A DNA stretch of 64,000 nt. Source: Sthenelais limicola (Eukaryota; Annelida; Polychaeta; Phyllodocida; Sigalionidae). The translations under genes and the position numbers were made by a program. Every line of letters begins with the position of its first letter. The stretch's first letter is position 1. The DNA is taken from the NCBI GenBank assembly GCA_942159475.1, contig OW804094.1:10995386-11059385 (forward strand). Reading direction: 5' to 3'. The notes below the pieces were generated by a model, which was given only the letters and a program-made list of their open reading frames with translations, was not told the DNA's origin and did not search any database. Positions 34,884 through 46,810 of this stretch are shown here, one piece after another.

Positions 34884-35205
34884 AGAGACAGTGGCGGTAC
34901 CAGGGGGGGGGGGGCTGGGGGGCACCGGCCCCCCCTAGACCCCTTAAAATGGTCCCTGTGCCCCCCCTAACTCAGAGGGGCAGAGGGCCCCTAAAGCACT
35001 GCCAGAATTTGCACTTTCCTTCAAACCGGTGACTCTATGTACAACACTCCCAATAACCCCATATTTCATTTTAGCTTAATAATTTTCTTAACATTAAACT
35101 ATATTTTACTTACTTTCTATTACATAATTTAGTTTCTGGGCCTCTATTCAAAAAGCATTTTTAGACTCAGAATGTCTCAACAGGGTTTTAAATTTCAGAG
35201 TGATA
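34884..35205 (+). mobile_element. Truncated copy of the CAGTGGCGGTACCAG transposon
   Basis: Starts CAGTGGCGGTACCAGGGGGG at 34884 and matches the reverse complement of about 21578-21140 (CCCCTTAAAA, ACAACACTCCCA, TCTATTCAAAAAGCA). The other end is missing. Confidence 0.7.
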
Positions 35206-35349
35206 GAAACTGGAGAGAGGATGAAGATGAGAGAGGAAGTGACAAGAAGTGCGCACGCATACAACAAACAGACACAGAGCTGGTGGCCTGTAATTAGTTT
35301 CAGTTTCGTATTTGTCAAGCAACATGTAATAAACCATTGTCTCTACTTT

Positions 35350-35840
35350 TCCCCTTAAATAAGGGACTTACATTTTTAACCAGTGGGGTGTGTGTGTGTG
35401 TGTGTGTGGGGGGGGGGGGGGTGAGGTACTTTTTGCCCTCAAATAAGGGACTTACATTTTTAACCAGTGGGGTGTGTGTGTGTGGGGGGGGGGGGGGGTG
35501 AGGTACTTTTTGCCCTCAAATAAGGGACTGTACATTTTTAACCACTAGAGTGGGGATGGGGGGTGAGGAGAATTTTCAGGGGGGCACCTTTTCTTCTGCA
35601 GACTCTGAAGGGGGGAGGGGATGGCATCTTCTTTTGCGCACTCTAAAAGTGTGTTGGGGGCATATTTTGTTGCACAGACTCAGAACTACAATGATGTGTC
35701 TGTGTGTGTGGGGGGGGGGGGGGGGGGGCAAGAAATTGTGCACAAGACTTTATATCTTTATATTAAGACAATTTTGCACTAGAATCTTTTGCAAATTCTC
35801 CCCTCACCCCCACCCCCCACCAGTGTTTAATAGGGGATTT
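35350..35840 (+). repeat. 83-bp repeat (3 units) with GT and G runs
   Basis: AAATAAGGGACTTACATTTTTAACC recurs near 35357, 35438 and 35518, each followed by GTGTGT and a long G-run. The last unit leads into the block related to 1405-1665. Confidence 0.75.
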
Positions 35841-36400
35841 GCATAGCCGCCATTTTGAATCTTGATTCGCATTGAATTATGGGAGTAATGGTACAGTATA
35901 AAATCTATAGAAAACATAGTATCTTTAGCTTGGGATATTTATCAGTACTCTAATGTAAATATCCATGTGTTTTACATGTTTCTTTAACACACAACTTCAT
36001 CTTTCCCATCATGCATTTGGTTTGTATAGATCATTTACACAAGCTATGATATTAGTGAGAATATTCTTGCAATTGTCCATGAAATTCTTGCTAAATATTT
36101 CTATGTCGATTTGAACTGAATCTATCCCAGCATGCACTGCAGTAGACATGCGCAGTGAGACATGCAACTCCCCTATTATGAACAGTCCCTAACAGGATTT
36201 GCTACTTGATCCTGCCATGTGAGAGATGCCAGGAGATGTAGGCGGACCCACAGTGTGCTCTGGTGGAGAGACAAGAGACAAATGGCGGTCAACTGATTAC
36301 TGTCTCCCCGTTATGAGCCTGTTGGGGTTTGCCTTTCAATTTACTTTTTTTTTCTAATGATTGCTTGACTTGTAACATCATTTTCATTTGCCTTCATTTT
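35841..36400. other. Non-coding
   Basis: No gene seen. CCCCTATTATGAACAGTCCCT at about 36170 matches the end of the GGGACTGTT family. Confidence 0.5.
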
Positions 36401-36439
36401 TGGTGTTTTATTTCTGTTTTGTAATTGATGAAATTTGAC

Positions 36440-36905
36440 CCTTTTTTTTTTCTTTTTTTTTTTACCAATCTTGCTGAGGATAGAGAGCAGGCCCTAGCCC
36501 AAATGAATGGCCTTGGTTTGGAGTGACAGTAATAGAGAGACATTGCTGTAATTGCCCTGTGCATGCCATGGCCTTGGGTGGGAGTGACAGAGGTAGTGAG
36601 ACAAGGCAGTAGTAGCCCTGTGAGTGACCATGGGTTGGAGTGACAGAGGTAGTGAGACAAGGCAGTAGTAGCCCTGTGAGTGACCATGGGTTGGAGTGAC
36701 AGAGGTAGTGAGACAAGGCAGTAGTAGCCCTGTGAGTGACCATGGGTTGGAGTGACAGAGGTAGTGAGACAAGGCAGTAGTAGCCCTGTGAGTGACCATG
36801 GGTTGGAGTGACAGAGGTAGTGAGACAAGGCAGTAGTAGCCCTGTGAGTGACCATGGGTTGGAGTGACAGAGGTAGTGATACAAGGCAGTAGTAGCCCTG
36901 TGAAT
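36440..36905 (-). repeat. Retroposon tail with a 56-bp minisatellite
   Basis: On the minus strand a fragment ends in GGGCCTGCTCTCTATCC...GATTGG and then an A-rich tail (36443-36473), as in a non-LTR or SINE 3' end. On its far side are about six 56-bp units (GTAGTGAGACAAGGCAGTAG...GGTTGGAGTGACAGAG) at 36580-36905. Open frames in three phases come from the repeat. Confidence 0.75.
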
Positions 36906-37065
36906 AAGTATGAATGACTGATTCCTTATGCCTGAAAAGGTATGTTGTATGAGTACAGAGTCATGAAGAAATGGACTGTCTAAGAGTATAGGGGTGACCT
37001 TAAGTTCTATACTTGGAATGTAGGGATGTTAAACATGAAGTACTTCCCACCTTCCCCATGTTTAT

Positions 37066-37205
37066 AAGATAAGATAAGTTGTTTTTTATTTGCCACTTTC
37101 ATAGAGTAAAGAGGAGTACAATCTTGCTGAGGATAGAGAGCAAGCCCTAGCCCAAATGACTGGCCTTGGTTTGGAGTAACAGCAGTAGAGGGATATTGCT
37201 GTTAT
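37066..37205 (-). mobile_element. Non-LTR/SINE 3' end with TTATC tail
   Basis: Minus strand: CCAAACCAAGGCC...GATTGTACTCCTCTTTACTC, then AAATAAAAAACAACTTATC-TTATC. The body matches 36470-36535. The tail matches the insert at 52847-52997. Confidence 0.65.
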
Positions 37206-38362
37206 GCTTTGACACTTGTGAAAGACATTCACCAAAAGCCACTCGCATTTTGTGAATGCATTGTTGCATATGCCGCTCAAGTTTAGATCTATTTTCATGC
37301 TATGATATATATTTAAGCGTTATTTAATCATTATTTACCTTCTATTAATGTCTCGCAACCCTCTCACTCTACGAAAGCAAGCGCCTACAGCCTTGCATCA
37401 TGAAATGAGCGTCATAAAATGAGTGTCATTCATTGGCACAGCTAGATTTACGTAACCAATCAAAAGAGTGGAGTAAATTGGCTGCATTTGTAAAGTGGAT
37501 TTCGCTAGTGAAATCTATGCATGCATATGCCATGGGCTAATCTGGCCACATTTTTGTGGATATGCACACCTATCATGGCATAAATCATTAAACAGTCAAT
37601 CAAGGGGCATTTGTCTGATTATGCATCAGAATACATTCTAAAGTGACTTTTACATAAATATTTTGCCCACCAGATGGGGTTACTGATAACAGAAACAGCC
37701 CCCAGGTGGCCCCACGGGTATGAACCAGGGACCTACCCTCATTTACATTGTATTGGGTTCTTAAAATAAGAAATAATTTATTTAAAGTGAATAAGAAATA
37801 GATTTATTGAAGAAAAGTGTTAATTCCTTTTTAAATCCTGAGTTTATTGAATGGAGGAAACCCAAAGCAATTATGACACAGCTGGTTTTTTATATAAAAA
37901 AAAGAATGTGGGTTGGTTTATTGGCCGTCCAACGTTTCAGCCACATGGGTTCTTTAGCAAATAGGGTGGTCTAAAAAATGTAAAGAAAAACATTAGAAAT
38001 TCATGAAAAAAAAATGAAAGTCAGATGTGCTCTTGATGTATATGGCATAATGGGATATGTCTGACATGTGAAAAGTAAAATACCCAAACAATCAAGTTTG
38101 AAATTGACGCGGAACTGAATGAGTTTTCTGGTAACGAGTTTTCTGGTAACTAATTTGAAGGTAATTACAAGAAAAACGTGTTAAATCAACAACACTTGGG
38201 AAGGCAGCTTTAACTTGTTACTTAATCTATATTACCACACCAGTCCATATCACAAAGGAGGATTTGGTGTGCTTTTCCGGCTAGCTGAAATGTTCTATAT
38301 GTTGACCTTGGTTTGCGAGCAGTATCCCGTCTGGTATGAGGGTTTGTTGGTGTCCTTCTAGG
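37206..38362. other. Non-coding; includes a hammerhead-like motif
   Basis: No gene seen. The only notable signal is the motif at 37911-37960, listed separately. Confidence 0.5.
37911..37960 (-). ncRNA. Hammerhead-ribozyme-like motif, degenerate
   Basis: Minus strand reads CTAAAGAACCCATGTGGCTGAAACGTTGGACGG, then CCAATAAACC. It keeps GAAACGTTGGAC and the nearby AATAAA seen in the 2313 copy, but the CUGANGA box is changed to CTAAAGA. Confidence 0.3.
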
Positions 38363-38598
38363 GGGTCAGATTTACAGAAAATGCACAATCTACAGTTCTA
38401 CACATCTCTCACATTCTGCTAAATTAGAGTGAAATAATGATAAATACTAGGTATATCTGAGTATATTCTGTATTGTATTCATTCAATAAATCTGTCTGGT
38501 TATGTTGAACTGTATTTTGAACCTGATTTTCGTCTTAAATTTAGGTTATGTGAGAGGATTGGTGAAGGTGAATTGTACATTTTCTGAAGACTTGACCC
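38363..38598 (+). mobile_element. MITE-A copy 19, complete
   Basis: GGGTCAGATTTACAGAAAAT...GACTTGACCC. Confidence 0.85.
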
Positions 38599-38730
38599 TA
38601 TAGAGGTTATTATATTTATTATCATATAATAAATATGATAGATTTATATTGAGAAACATTTGATTCAGTCTGACTGCGACAGGGGGGCGTTTTCCCCTGC
38701 ATTGGTTCTTAGTAGTAGACATTGACTGAA

Positions 38731-39263
38731 GGGTGAACTTTCCAGAAAATGTACAATTCACATTGAGAAACCCTCCAGGGCTCAAAAAAACCCTACCAAC
38801 TTCACTTGCCCATTGGGCAAGTGGCAGCCAAGATTTACTTGCCCAACGTCCTTTTTCACTTGCCCAAATTTATTTGCAGAATTTTAAACAAAATCACACT
38901 GATCTGTATGTATCTTGTTTCATTGTAAATAGACATCACGACAGGGGTTTGAAATCGGCGCCGTAGAGATTTCCACTTGCCCACTCGGGCAAGTAACATT
39001 AAATTTTACTTGCCCAGAGCCATTTTTTACTTGCCCCGGGCAAGTAAACATAGGTTTTTTCTAGCCCTGCCCTCCCAAATAACCCGAATCTAATACAAAA
39101 ATGAGACTCAAAACACAGTTCAACATAACCAAACACATCCCTTCAATCAACTCCATGCCGAATATACTCAGATATAGCTAGTATTTATCATTTGTCAGCC
39201 TAATTTAGCAGAATTTACTAAATGTGTAGAGCTGACAATTGTACATTTTCTCATGATCTGACC
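38731..39263 (-). mobile_element. MITE-A subfamily 2 copy split by a nested element
   Basis: Left part 38731-38776 and right part 39070-39263 join exactly when the nested element and one CCCTCC are removed, restoring GAAACCCTCCCAAATAACC of the family. Confidence 0.88.
38777..39069 (+). mobile_element. Nested MITE rich in ACTTGCCC
   Basis: AGGGCTCAAAAAAACC...GGTTTTTTCTAGCCCTG, 293 bp, flanked by CCCTCC on both sides. The interior repeats ACTTGCCC/GGGCAAGT at least eight times in both orientations, with GCCCATTGGGC, GCCCACTCGGGC and GCCCCGGGC palindromes. The ends are hAT-like in appearance. Confidence 0.82.
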
Positions 39264-39519
39264 GTGAAGGTGGTTCACTACTATTCATACATTTCTTATT
39301 TACATTAGAATATATCATATATGGCGTACAGCTTTCTCCTTCTACTGTTGTATAAACAAAACAAAAGTGTTTTAGTATTTTTCTGCCTTCAGTAACATTT
39401 GTAGTATTTGTTCTTCTCAAGTCATAGATGATGGGTTACTGTAAAAAACCATGGGACCAAAAAGGACTAGCCAAAAAGTGAGGTCTTGTGTATACATGCT
39501 AGAATGTGTACTTATATAT

Positions 39520-39755
39520 GGGTTAAGTCTTCCAGAAAATATACAATTCATCTTCACCAATCCTCTCAAATAACCCAAATTTAACATAAAAATCTGGTTC
39601 AAAATACAGTTCAGCACAACCAGACATGTTTATTGAATGAATACAATACAGAATACACTCAGATACACCTAGTATTTATCATTTGTCACTCTAATTTAGC
39701 AGAATTTGATAAATGTGTAGAACTGTAGATTGTGCATTTTCTGAAAATCTGACCC
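39520..39755 (-). mobile_element. MITE-A copy 21, complete
   Basis: GGGTTAAGTCTTCCAG...TCTGACCC with ATAT on both sides. The inner right end CTGTAGATTGTGCATTTTC marks a third sub-type, shared with 50472 and 38363. Confidence 0.88.
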
Positions 39756-39759
39756 ATAT

Positions 39760-40380
39760 GTGAAGACTTTCCAGTCTAGTTGTGGAGGAGATGGTGGGAA
39801 AGTCCTGGTAATGTATACAAGTGATGTAATGATAGTCCTAACCAGCAAGTAATAAAGTATATGGGTAAACATCCTCTTAAGTGCTGTGCTACTTATAGAG
39901 AGAATGGGACGAGGTGCTAATAATTATTAAGTATTCAATAACAATAATAAATATTCAATTACTAGTACCGAGTTCCATTCACTATTTATTATATGACCGT
40001 AGCATAGACAAATATTGAAATATAAACCTTTGTTTTTGGTTTTGAATCGTCATAAAGTATCTAAATGCTAAAAGAAAACACATCTCCACTTGATCTAATT
40101 TTAATTAATTGAACATGGGACAGCATGAATTCATACATGCTTATCTCAATGCTTTAATGTCCATTTGCTATGATATGAGGCTGCCACCTATATAATTGAT
40201 CAGGTACTATAATATGTGGCTCACATCTATAAATTGGAAGTGTCAGCTAAATTACAATAATTGTGACTGGTGATGGTTTGTCACTCATGTATTTACATCC
40301 CTGCCTTTTCAACTGGTTTGGTGTCAATTTCTCAACACTTTTGTTAACCAAAGGGGTAGAAAGTTCTTTCAATTTTACCA
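39760..40380. other. Non-coding
   Basis: AT-rich. No gene or clear repeat. Confidence 0.5.
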
Positions 40381-40391
40381 ATAACACTTTT

Positions 40392-40560
40392 TTAAAGTGA
40401 GCGCGTCCAAAGGACGCTCACTTTAAGGGAATGGGTCGGCCCGAGGCTTGCCGTCACTACGATTCCGCCTTCAATTTTGCCTTTAGATCTGGACGGAAAT
40501 CCGAGAAAGCCGCAATTGCGGCTGACGGGACGCATTGACATAGAGGTCCGGCCGGAGCCA
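40392..40560. other. CpG-rich palindromic block
   Basis: A sudden CpG-rich island in AT-rich DNA. It has a near-perfect hairpin TTAAAGTGAGCGCGTCC-AAA-GGACGCTCACTTTAA (40392-40426) and a perfect 16-bp palindrome AGCCGCAATTGCGGCT (40508-40523). No frame or known RNA recognised. Confidence 0.5.
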
Positions 40561-40984
40561 GTTTTTACGGTGCAATCCTAAAACGATATATACTACTCAC
40601 AGATTCCCCTTGTTAAAAACGCCTAGGTAAGCCTATCGTAGGCTTAGTTTTGATTTCGGTAGGCACAGGTAGGGTTTGATGCTGCGTTTTGCAGCTGAAT
40701 TGGTATTTTTGCGTACGATTGCGTGATAGGACCCCTACTTCGTCGTCAAACACTCTCTTTCTCCTCCTCTTATAGTCCTTCCCAGAGGCCTTCAATAATC
40801 CTGTACTAAAAGGTCTAGGCCTGGGGTTGACAAGTGGTATCCTTCTCCTACTCCTCCTCTCTCTATCTCTTGCTCCTCTTTGCGTAATTGCGTGATTGGA
40901 CCCCTACTGTGTTCCTATGGGCAAATTGCCTTGGATTTTTTTTTTTAAAAATGGTTCCTCAGCCCTGGAAACTAAATATTTTTC

Positions 40985-40987
40985 CCG

Positions 40988-41048
<61 letters not shown>

Positions 41049-41221
41049 TCCTCCTTCCCCGCTCCCCGCTCCCAATGATAGGACGCCTACTGCGCTCGCT
41101 CTCTCCCTTATTATGAGCTTTGCCTAAAGAAATCTCTCCCGACCTCTGCCGCGGTTCGAACCCGGGACCCCTTGTTCAGCAGACCTGCGCCTCTACCCGC
41201 TCGGCCATCCGTCTTAGTTGA
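40985..41221 (-). mobile_element. tRNA-derived SINE with GA tail
   Basis: On the minus strand 41215-41142 reads GATGGCCGAGCGGGTAGAGG (box A, TGGCCGAGCGGG) ... GGGTTCGAACC (box B), with spacing like tRNA-Ser/Leu heads. The anticodon stem does not pair well, so it is not a working tRNA. A short unrelated body and then a (GA)n tail (41045-40985) follow. Words like GGACGCCTACTGCGC in the body also occur in MITE-B. Confidence 0.6.
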
Positions 41222-42411
41222 AATTTGCTTACACAAACCTAGTCCAGTGTGCACGAACACACACAGCACACACTCTTTCCCGTCACGGCTGGGCCAAAGA
41301 AAACGCCTTTTAAAACTTATTTAATGAATCGTATAAAGTAAATAAAGAGATAGGAAGCTTACTATGACTCTTATTACAGATCCCAAATGTTATGTTCGTT
41401 GGAATTTGAATTTTAAGATCGGTTCGAAATGGAATTTTATCATCGGAATCGAACATAGGAGATTTAGGATTTATCTGTAATTTCGGCGAAAGATTTTTAG
41501 GTCTGTACAAGCAAAGGGGGTCATATATCTTTCAAAATGGCTTTCTCATGATGTATCAAGGTTATATTTAAATGGATTATTGCACGAATTTCATTTTAGT
41601 TTAGTTTTTTAGTTTAGTTTTTTAAGAGATTTTGGCGATTTTTGCACTTTGATCGATAATTTTCTTTATGGAGATTTAACTCTTGGCGCAGTCCATCCTT
41701 CAGTCCGTCCTTCAATCCCTCCATCACTCCATCCATCCATCACTCCATCCCTTTCTCTCTCTCTCTCAGTCTCTCTCTCTCATTACCTAGGCTGTGAGAA
41801 ACTTATTTCACAACGATACATATTTTTATTATTTACTGATGAAATGAGGATATTTTATGAGTTGTCATATGGTCGATGGTACTTTTCCTCTCCACATCCC
41901 TACCCCCTTACTCTGATATATTCATATTTTTAATTATAATTATAATTATGTAATCTACCTATATTTATACTTATAATAAAAAATGTACTTAATTTTTACT
42001 TATAATTACATTATATTATATATAATTCGAATAATTGAGAGCTCACTTTATACAAGCTTATGCTTGTAACTCTTGTTTTATTTATTTAGTATTTTTATAC
42101 GGCACATCTTCTGTAATGACGACAGTTGAGTTATCAACAAACAATTACAGTGTACAATGAAGTTCTAATAATCAATTGAGGACATTAACATTGAGATATG
42201 GGCTCACAGATGATAATTCAATACAGAATAACCATGGTCTTCCGCCGACCGCTGTGTCTGTCTACACCTAACTCTATTGAACAAAGTCCAAAGTAAGACC
42301 AAAGGTCAAGATCAGAAACAAAATTAAATTAAATGAATTTAGAAATTATTAGTTATTATTATTAGTAAAAGAGTGAAATAGTATGTGACCACAACTGTAA
42401 TAGTTTGCTAG
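41222..42411. other. Non-coding, AT-rich
   Basis: Small CCATC repeats and a CT tract at 41690-41780. No gene seen. Confidence 0.5.
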
Positions 42412-42706
42412 ATGTTGAATTGAATTTAATCGTAATGAGAGTAGGACCTGCTATACCATGTTATAGCGAGCTGTAGGTACATGTTGAATTATAATGAGAG
42501 TAGGACCTGCTATACCATGTTATAGCGAGCTGTAGGTACATGTTGAATTATAATGAGAGTAGGACCTGCTATACCATGTTATAGCGAGCTGTAGGTACAT
42601 GTTGAATTGTAATGTGAGTAGGACCTGCTATACCATGTTATAGCGAGCTGTAGGTAGATGTTGGATTGTAGGAACTGCTATACCATGTTATAGCGAGCTG
42701 TAGGTG
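42412..42706 (+). repeat. 59-bp minisatellite, about 5 units, each with a hairpin
   Basis: Unit ATGTTGAATTATAATGAGAG...GAGCTGTAGGTAC. Each holds GCTATA-CCATGT-TATAGC, a 6-bp stem with a 6-base loop. The last unit is shortened. Confidence 0.93.
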
Positions 42707-43255
42707 TGAAGAGACCTAGATATGTTTGTTGTGATGGTTTTGGTGGGCGGATCTTACCCCATTCCCGACCAACCTCTCTCTCACCTCATTCCCCACCGAC
42801 CTCTCTCCTTCCGTCTCTTCTACTGAGACTAATGGGGCAGGGCACTTGGTGTCAAAGTGGACAAGTTGTTTGAGATGAAGAAGAAATAATAATATAACTT
42901 AGTTTTCCTTGATTACATGTGTGACGTGTGATTAGGAAAATGAGTCACAAGTCGCAAAACTGATATTTTTCAAAGTGTTTTATTCACAATATGTCTTTGC
43001 CCAAATGTTTTCATTTTTGGGGCGTTTAACGCTGTTTGTAGCATGAATACATTTACCAAATTTCAAGAAAGTGTATTAAATATATCTATGCATTACTAGG
43101 GTCATCTTATAGCTATTTTACTAGTAACTGTCCACCCAGAAATAGTGCAAACCTTTTTTTTTTTTAAATAAAAATATCCAACTTGTTTTTAAAGGTTTTT
43201 ATTCGACCTCCCTACCATCTGGGCATTTACATACTAAAATATCAAACATTTCTGT

Positions 43256-43272
43256 TTCTCTCTCTATCTCCC

Positions 43273-43306
<34 letters not shown>

Positions 43307-43315
43307 ATGTCTCTG

Positions 43316-43360
<45 letters not shown>

Positions 43361-43368
43361 GTCTCTCC

Positions 43369-43403
<35 letters not shown>

Positions 43404-43465
43404 TCTGTCTCTCTCTCTCTCTGTCTCTGTCTCTCTCTCTTTCTGGGAATATGTGGGTGTCTCTC

Positions 43466-43511
<46 letters not shown>

Positions 43512-43562
43512 TCTCTCTCCCTCTCTCTATATCTCTATATCTCTATCTCTCTCTCTCTCTAT
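43256..43562. repeat. CT microsatellite
   Basis: C13 run, then (CT)n with GTCTCTGTCTC interruptions. Confidence 0.95.
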
Positions 43563-43793
43563 TTCGGCATATTTCATCTTTTTTTCCCGGAAAAGAAATG
43601 TTAACTTTTGATGTAAAAAAAGGATATACTTGTAACCACGGGAATAATAGCTGTATAATGTTTGAAGATGTATATAAAGGATTTCGCAGAATGAAACGTC
43701 ACTCAAGTGTGAAATTTCTACGAAATATTATGAACGTTTGGGGGCGTGTAACTTGGAAGTAGCTGTTAATATTAGATTTGTTCATATATATGA

Positions 43794-44022
43794 GGGTCAG
43801 GTCACCAGAAAATGTACAATCACCAGCTCTACACATTTAGTAATTTCTGCTAAACAATGATAAATACTAGGTATATCTGAGTATATATATTCGGTATCGA
43901 GTTGATTCAAGAGATGTGTTTGGTTATGTTGAAATGTGTTTTGAGTCTTATTTTTGTATTAAATTCGGGTTATTTGGGAGGGTTTCTGAATGTGAATTGT
44001 GCATTTTCTGGAAATGTCACCC
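43794..44022 (+). mobile_element. MITE-A subfamily 2 copy, complete
   Basis: GGGTCAGGTCACCAGAAAAT...GGAAATGTCACCC. The two ends belong to different sub-types (GGTCACC and GTCACCC), as in 56518. Confidence 0.85.
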
Positions 44023-44384
44023 TTATATATACACGTCTTAATGACTACCAGAGGCGATCCATATGACTGGGTGTATGGTGGATTGTACTAATCTACTCTG
44101 AGATTAGGGGTCATCCGGGAATGTGGCCATTTTAATTAAACGCTAATATTCCTCTATTATCACCAATATTTACTATTAATACTGTATAGCGAGATTGCAA
44201 GTACGCCATCTTAGAAGTTGAAGTATGGAATTATGGGAGTAACGTCAGGGTAATAATTGTGTTCTATTTATTAGGCGTTTCATATGTTGATTTTAATTCA
44301 AATGTCTAACCACCCAATTTGTCCTATTTACCCTATCTGATATGTAAATTCACCAAAGACAAAATAAAGGATATTTTCTATTCT

Positions 44385-44790
44385 CTCTCCTCTTCATCAC
44401 TCCCTCTTCCCCTCTCTCTTTCTCTGCCTCTTCCTCCCTTTCTCTTTCCCTCTTTCTCTCTCCCTCTCCCTCTTTCTCTCCCTCTTCCTCTCGCTTTCTC
44501 TGTCGTTCCCTCTCTCTCTCCCTTCCCTTTTCTCTCTTTCTCTCTCCCTCTCTCTCGCTCGTTCTCTCTCTTTCACACTCCCTCTCTCTTTCCCTCTTTC
44601 TCTCTTTTTCTCCCTCTTACTCTCTCTTTTTCTCTCTCCCTCTTTCTTTCTCTACCTCTCTCCGTTTCTCTCTCCCTCTCTCCTTTTCTCTCTCCCTCTC
44701 TTTCCCTTTCACACTCTCCCTCTTTCCCTTTCTCTCTCTATCCCTCTTTCTCTGTCTGTTTCTCTCTCTCTCCTTCTCTGTCCATCTCCA
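44385..44790. repeat. CT-rich simple repeat
   Basis: Pyrimidine tract ending just before a G18 run at 44806-44823. Frames here are artefacts. Confidence 0.93.
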
Positions 44791-44823
44791 ACATGTCACC
44801 AGTGTGTGGGGGGGGGGGGGGGG

Positions 44824-46008
44824 CGTGTAACAACAATAAGTGTCCTACCCGTGGTTTAGCTGCAGTGTTTACTGGTGTGTGGTGCTTGTGGTGGTGAGGG
44901 GATGGGCTTCCTCTAGTGCTTTAGTCTCTTACTCATCTCCTTACCCTTATACACCACAACCACTATAGCTCCCACGGTGGAGCAGAAGGAGGAGGAGGAG
45001 GTGTGTTAGGGACAGTCCATTCACACTTGTTCATCATTCAACACTGGACATACTATACCTGCTACATCACTGACTGGAACTTTAACACTCTTGGATCTTT
45101 ATATTCATATTCACCTCTATTGGATACTGGAGTTTACTTATTTTTTTCTTCTCCAATATCGGATCTTTATTTAACATGACATATCGGAGTTTATCTATTG
45201 TATAAAACATCCAATACTACGCCAGAGTGACCTAGGGTGACATATTCCCAAAGGTTCTAGCCTTGGGACCCCATACGTTCAACATTAATGTGGTTATAAA
45301 CCCATTGAGTGTAGTGAATGGGACAAGCCATAGTATAAGGAACCAATGCTATAGTTTAGCGCCCTATTGCTTGACAAGAAAGTGGGGGGAAGTGGGGGTA
45401 AGATGTGATCTTTTGACCATTAAATGTCACCCACCACCGCCTATGGCGGTAGACTGGAACGGGATGAGAGACCTGATTACTGATTACTGCTAAGACAAGA
45501 GGAATTATCATCCCAATTTGGTCGAGGGGGCAGAGTCATACCATAATCCAGCTGTTCTTTTATGAGGGTGTTAACAGATTAACAAGAACTAGTGGCCATT
45601 CCTTCATCCACTCCTCGACATCAGAGAGAAAACACCGGTGTCTAATTAACCTGTCATAAACTATAGAAGCTATACTCATCAATTGAACCATCTTCTTGTT
45701 CTGGAGACACCAGGATATGAGTAGATATGAATATACCAGTGTCAACATTCGGATGGAAAGACACTGTGATTCAATTTATCCATGTGTTCCATAGTGAACT
45801 AACACAGGGAAACTTCATTGGATTTACACGCATTGCTCTAAAACAACGTATATAGAGTGAGTTACGCATGGTGCGTATTGCACTAGTGATTTACGTGGTG
45901 TTGTCATGGCAACCAATCTTTTTTTTTTTACTAAGATTACCACTGAAATTCAAATTTATGACTCGATTTTTTTCTATTTTCATGATTGAAAGCATGTATA
46001 ATACATCT
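44824..46008. other. Non-coding, mostly unique
   Basis: No repeats recognised. TTGTATAAAAC at about 45198 could be a TATA box, but no exon follows that I can support. Confidence 0.5.
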
Positions 46009-46101
46009 GTTAACTAACTCGTTGGTTGCAGTCGCTTAGAGCACGAGTTCCTACGCAACTCGTGCAATATTCACGCTCCTTCAACCAACTCGTTAGTTAA
46101 C
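46009..46101. mobile_element. Nested inverted repeat, 93 bp
   Basis: Outer arms GTTAACTAAC-TCG-TTGGTTG and CAACCAACTCGTTAGTTAAC pair except for 3 central bases. Inside is a perfect 9-bp hairpin GCACGAGTT-CCTACGC-AACTCGTGC. It looks like a very small foldback element. Confidence 0.7.
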
Positions 46102-46514
46102 CTGTATATATATATATATCATACCTCATATACTCTATCTTAAATTTGTTAATTCTGGAAGATGATTTAATTATGGGAATAGAGTGGGAAACAGATAATC
46201 CACTATGAACTATTGTTGTACCAAGCCCACATTCCTGGTAAAACTAGCCTATTGTTGGTATTTAATGGTACTGCGGGTTTAAACCACCCATTCCTACCCT
46301 CATGGACTATAGGGGCTATACTTGGTTTATGGGGTGTTGATAGGCTTTCTGTCCCTGGGAGAATACGATAATTAGACTAAGTGGGAGAGGGATAAATATA
46401 GACCCAGAAAGATATTTATATACATTGTATATAAATAATCCTCCAGTTTTGGTCGCGATTTATCACTAAAGTGGTCTATTCTTATGTTGTATAAAAAGGT
46501 GAAATTGTGCTTGA

Positions 46515-46810
46515 GGTACGAATTTTTCAAAAAGAAGAGGGAGATATATTGAGAGAAAGAGAGTGAGAGAGAAAGTAGAGGGAGAGAGAGAGGAGGAGGG
46601 AGAGAGACAGGGAAGAAGGAGAGAGACAGGGGAGAGGAAGAGAGAGAAGAGACGGGAAAGGGAGAGAGACACAGAAGGAGAGAGACAGGGGAGAGGAAGA
46701 GACAGGAAAGGGAGATAGACAGAGAGGAGAGAGAGAGAGAGAGAGAGGAGAGACAAGAGAAGAGAGAGAGAGGGGTAGAGAGACAGACAGACAGAGAGAG
46801 AGAGAATTCA
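46515..46810. repeat. GA-rich simple repeat
   Basis: Purine tract of GAGAGA and GGGAGA. Ser/Leu frames on the minus strand are artefacts. Confidence 0.93.

Noticed and set aside
36394..36884. Minus-strand frames of 153, 140 and 101 codons
   Set aside because: Three overlapping phases of the 56-bp tandem repeat; all stay open because the unit has no stop.
41142..41215. A working tRNA gene
   Set aside because: Box A and box B are good, but the anticodon stem does not pair and a SINE-like tail follows.
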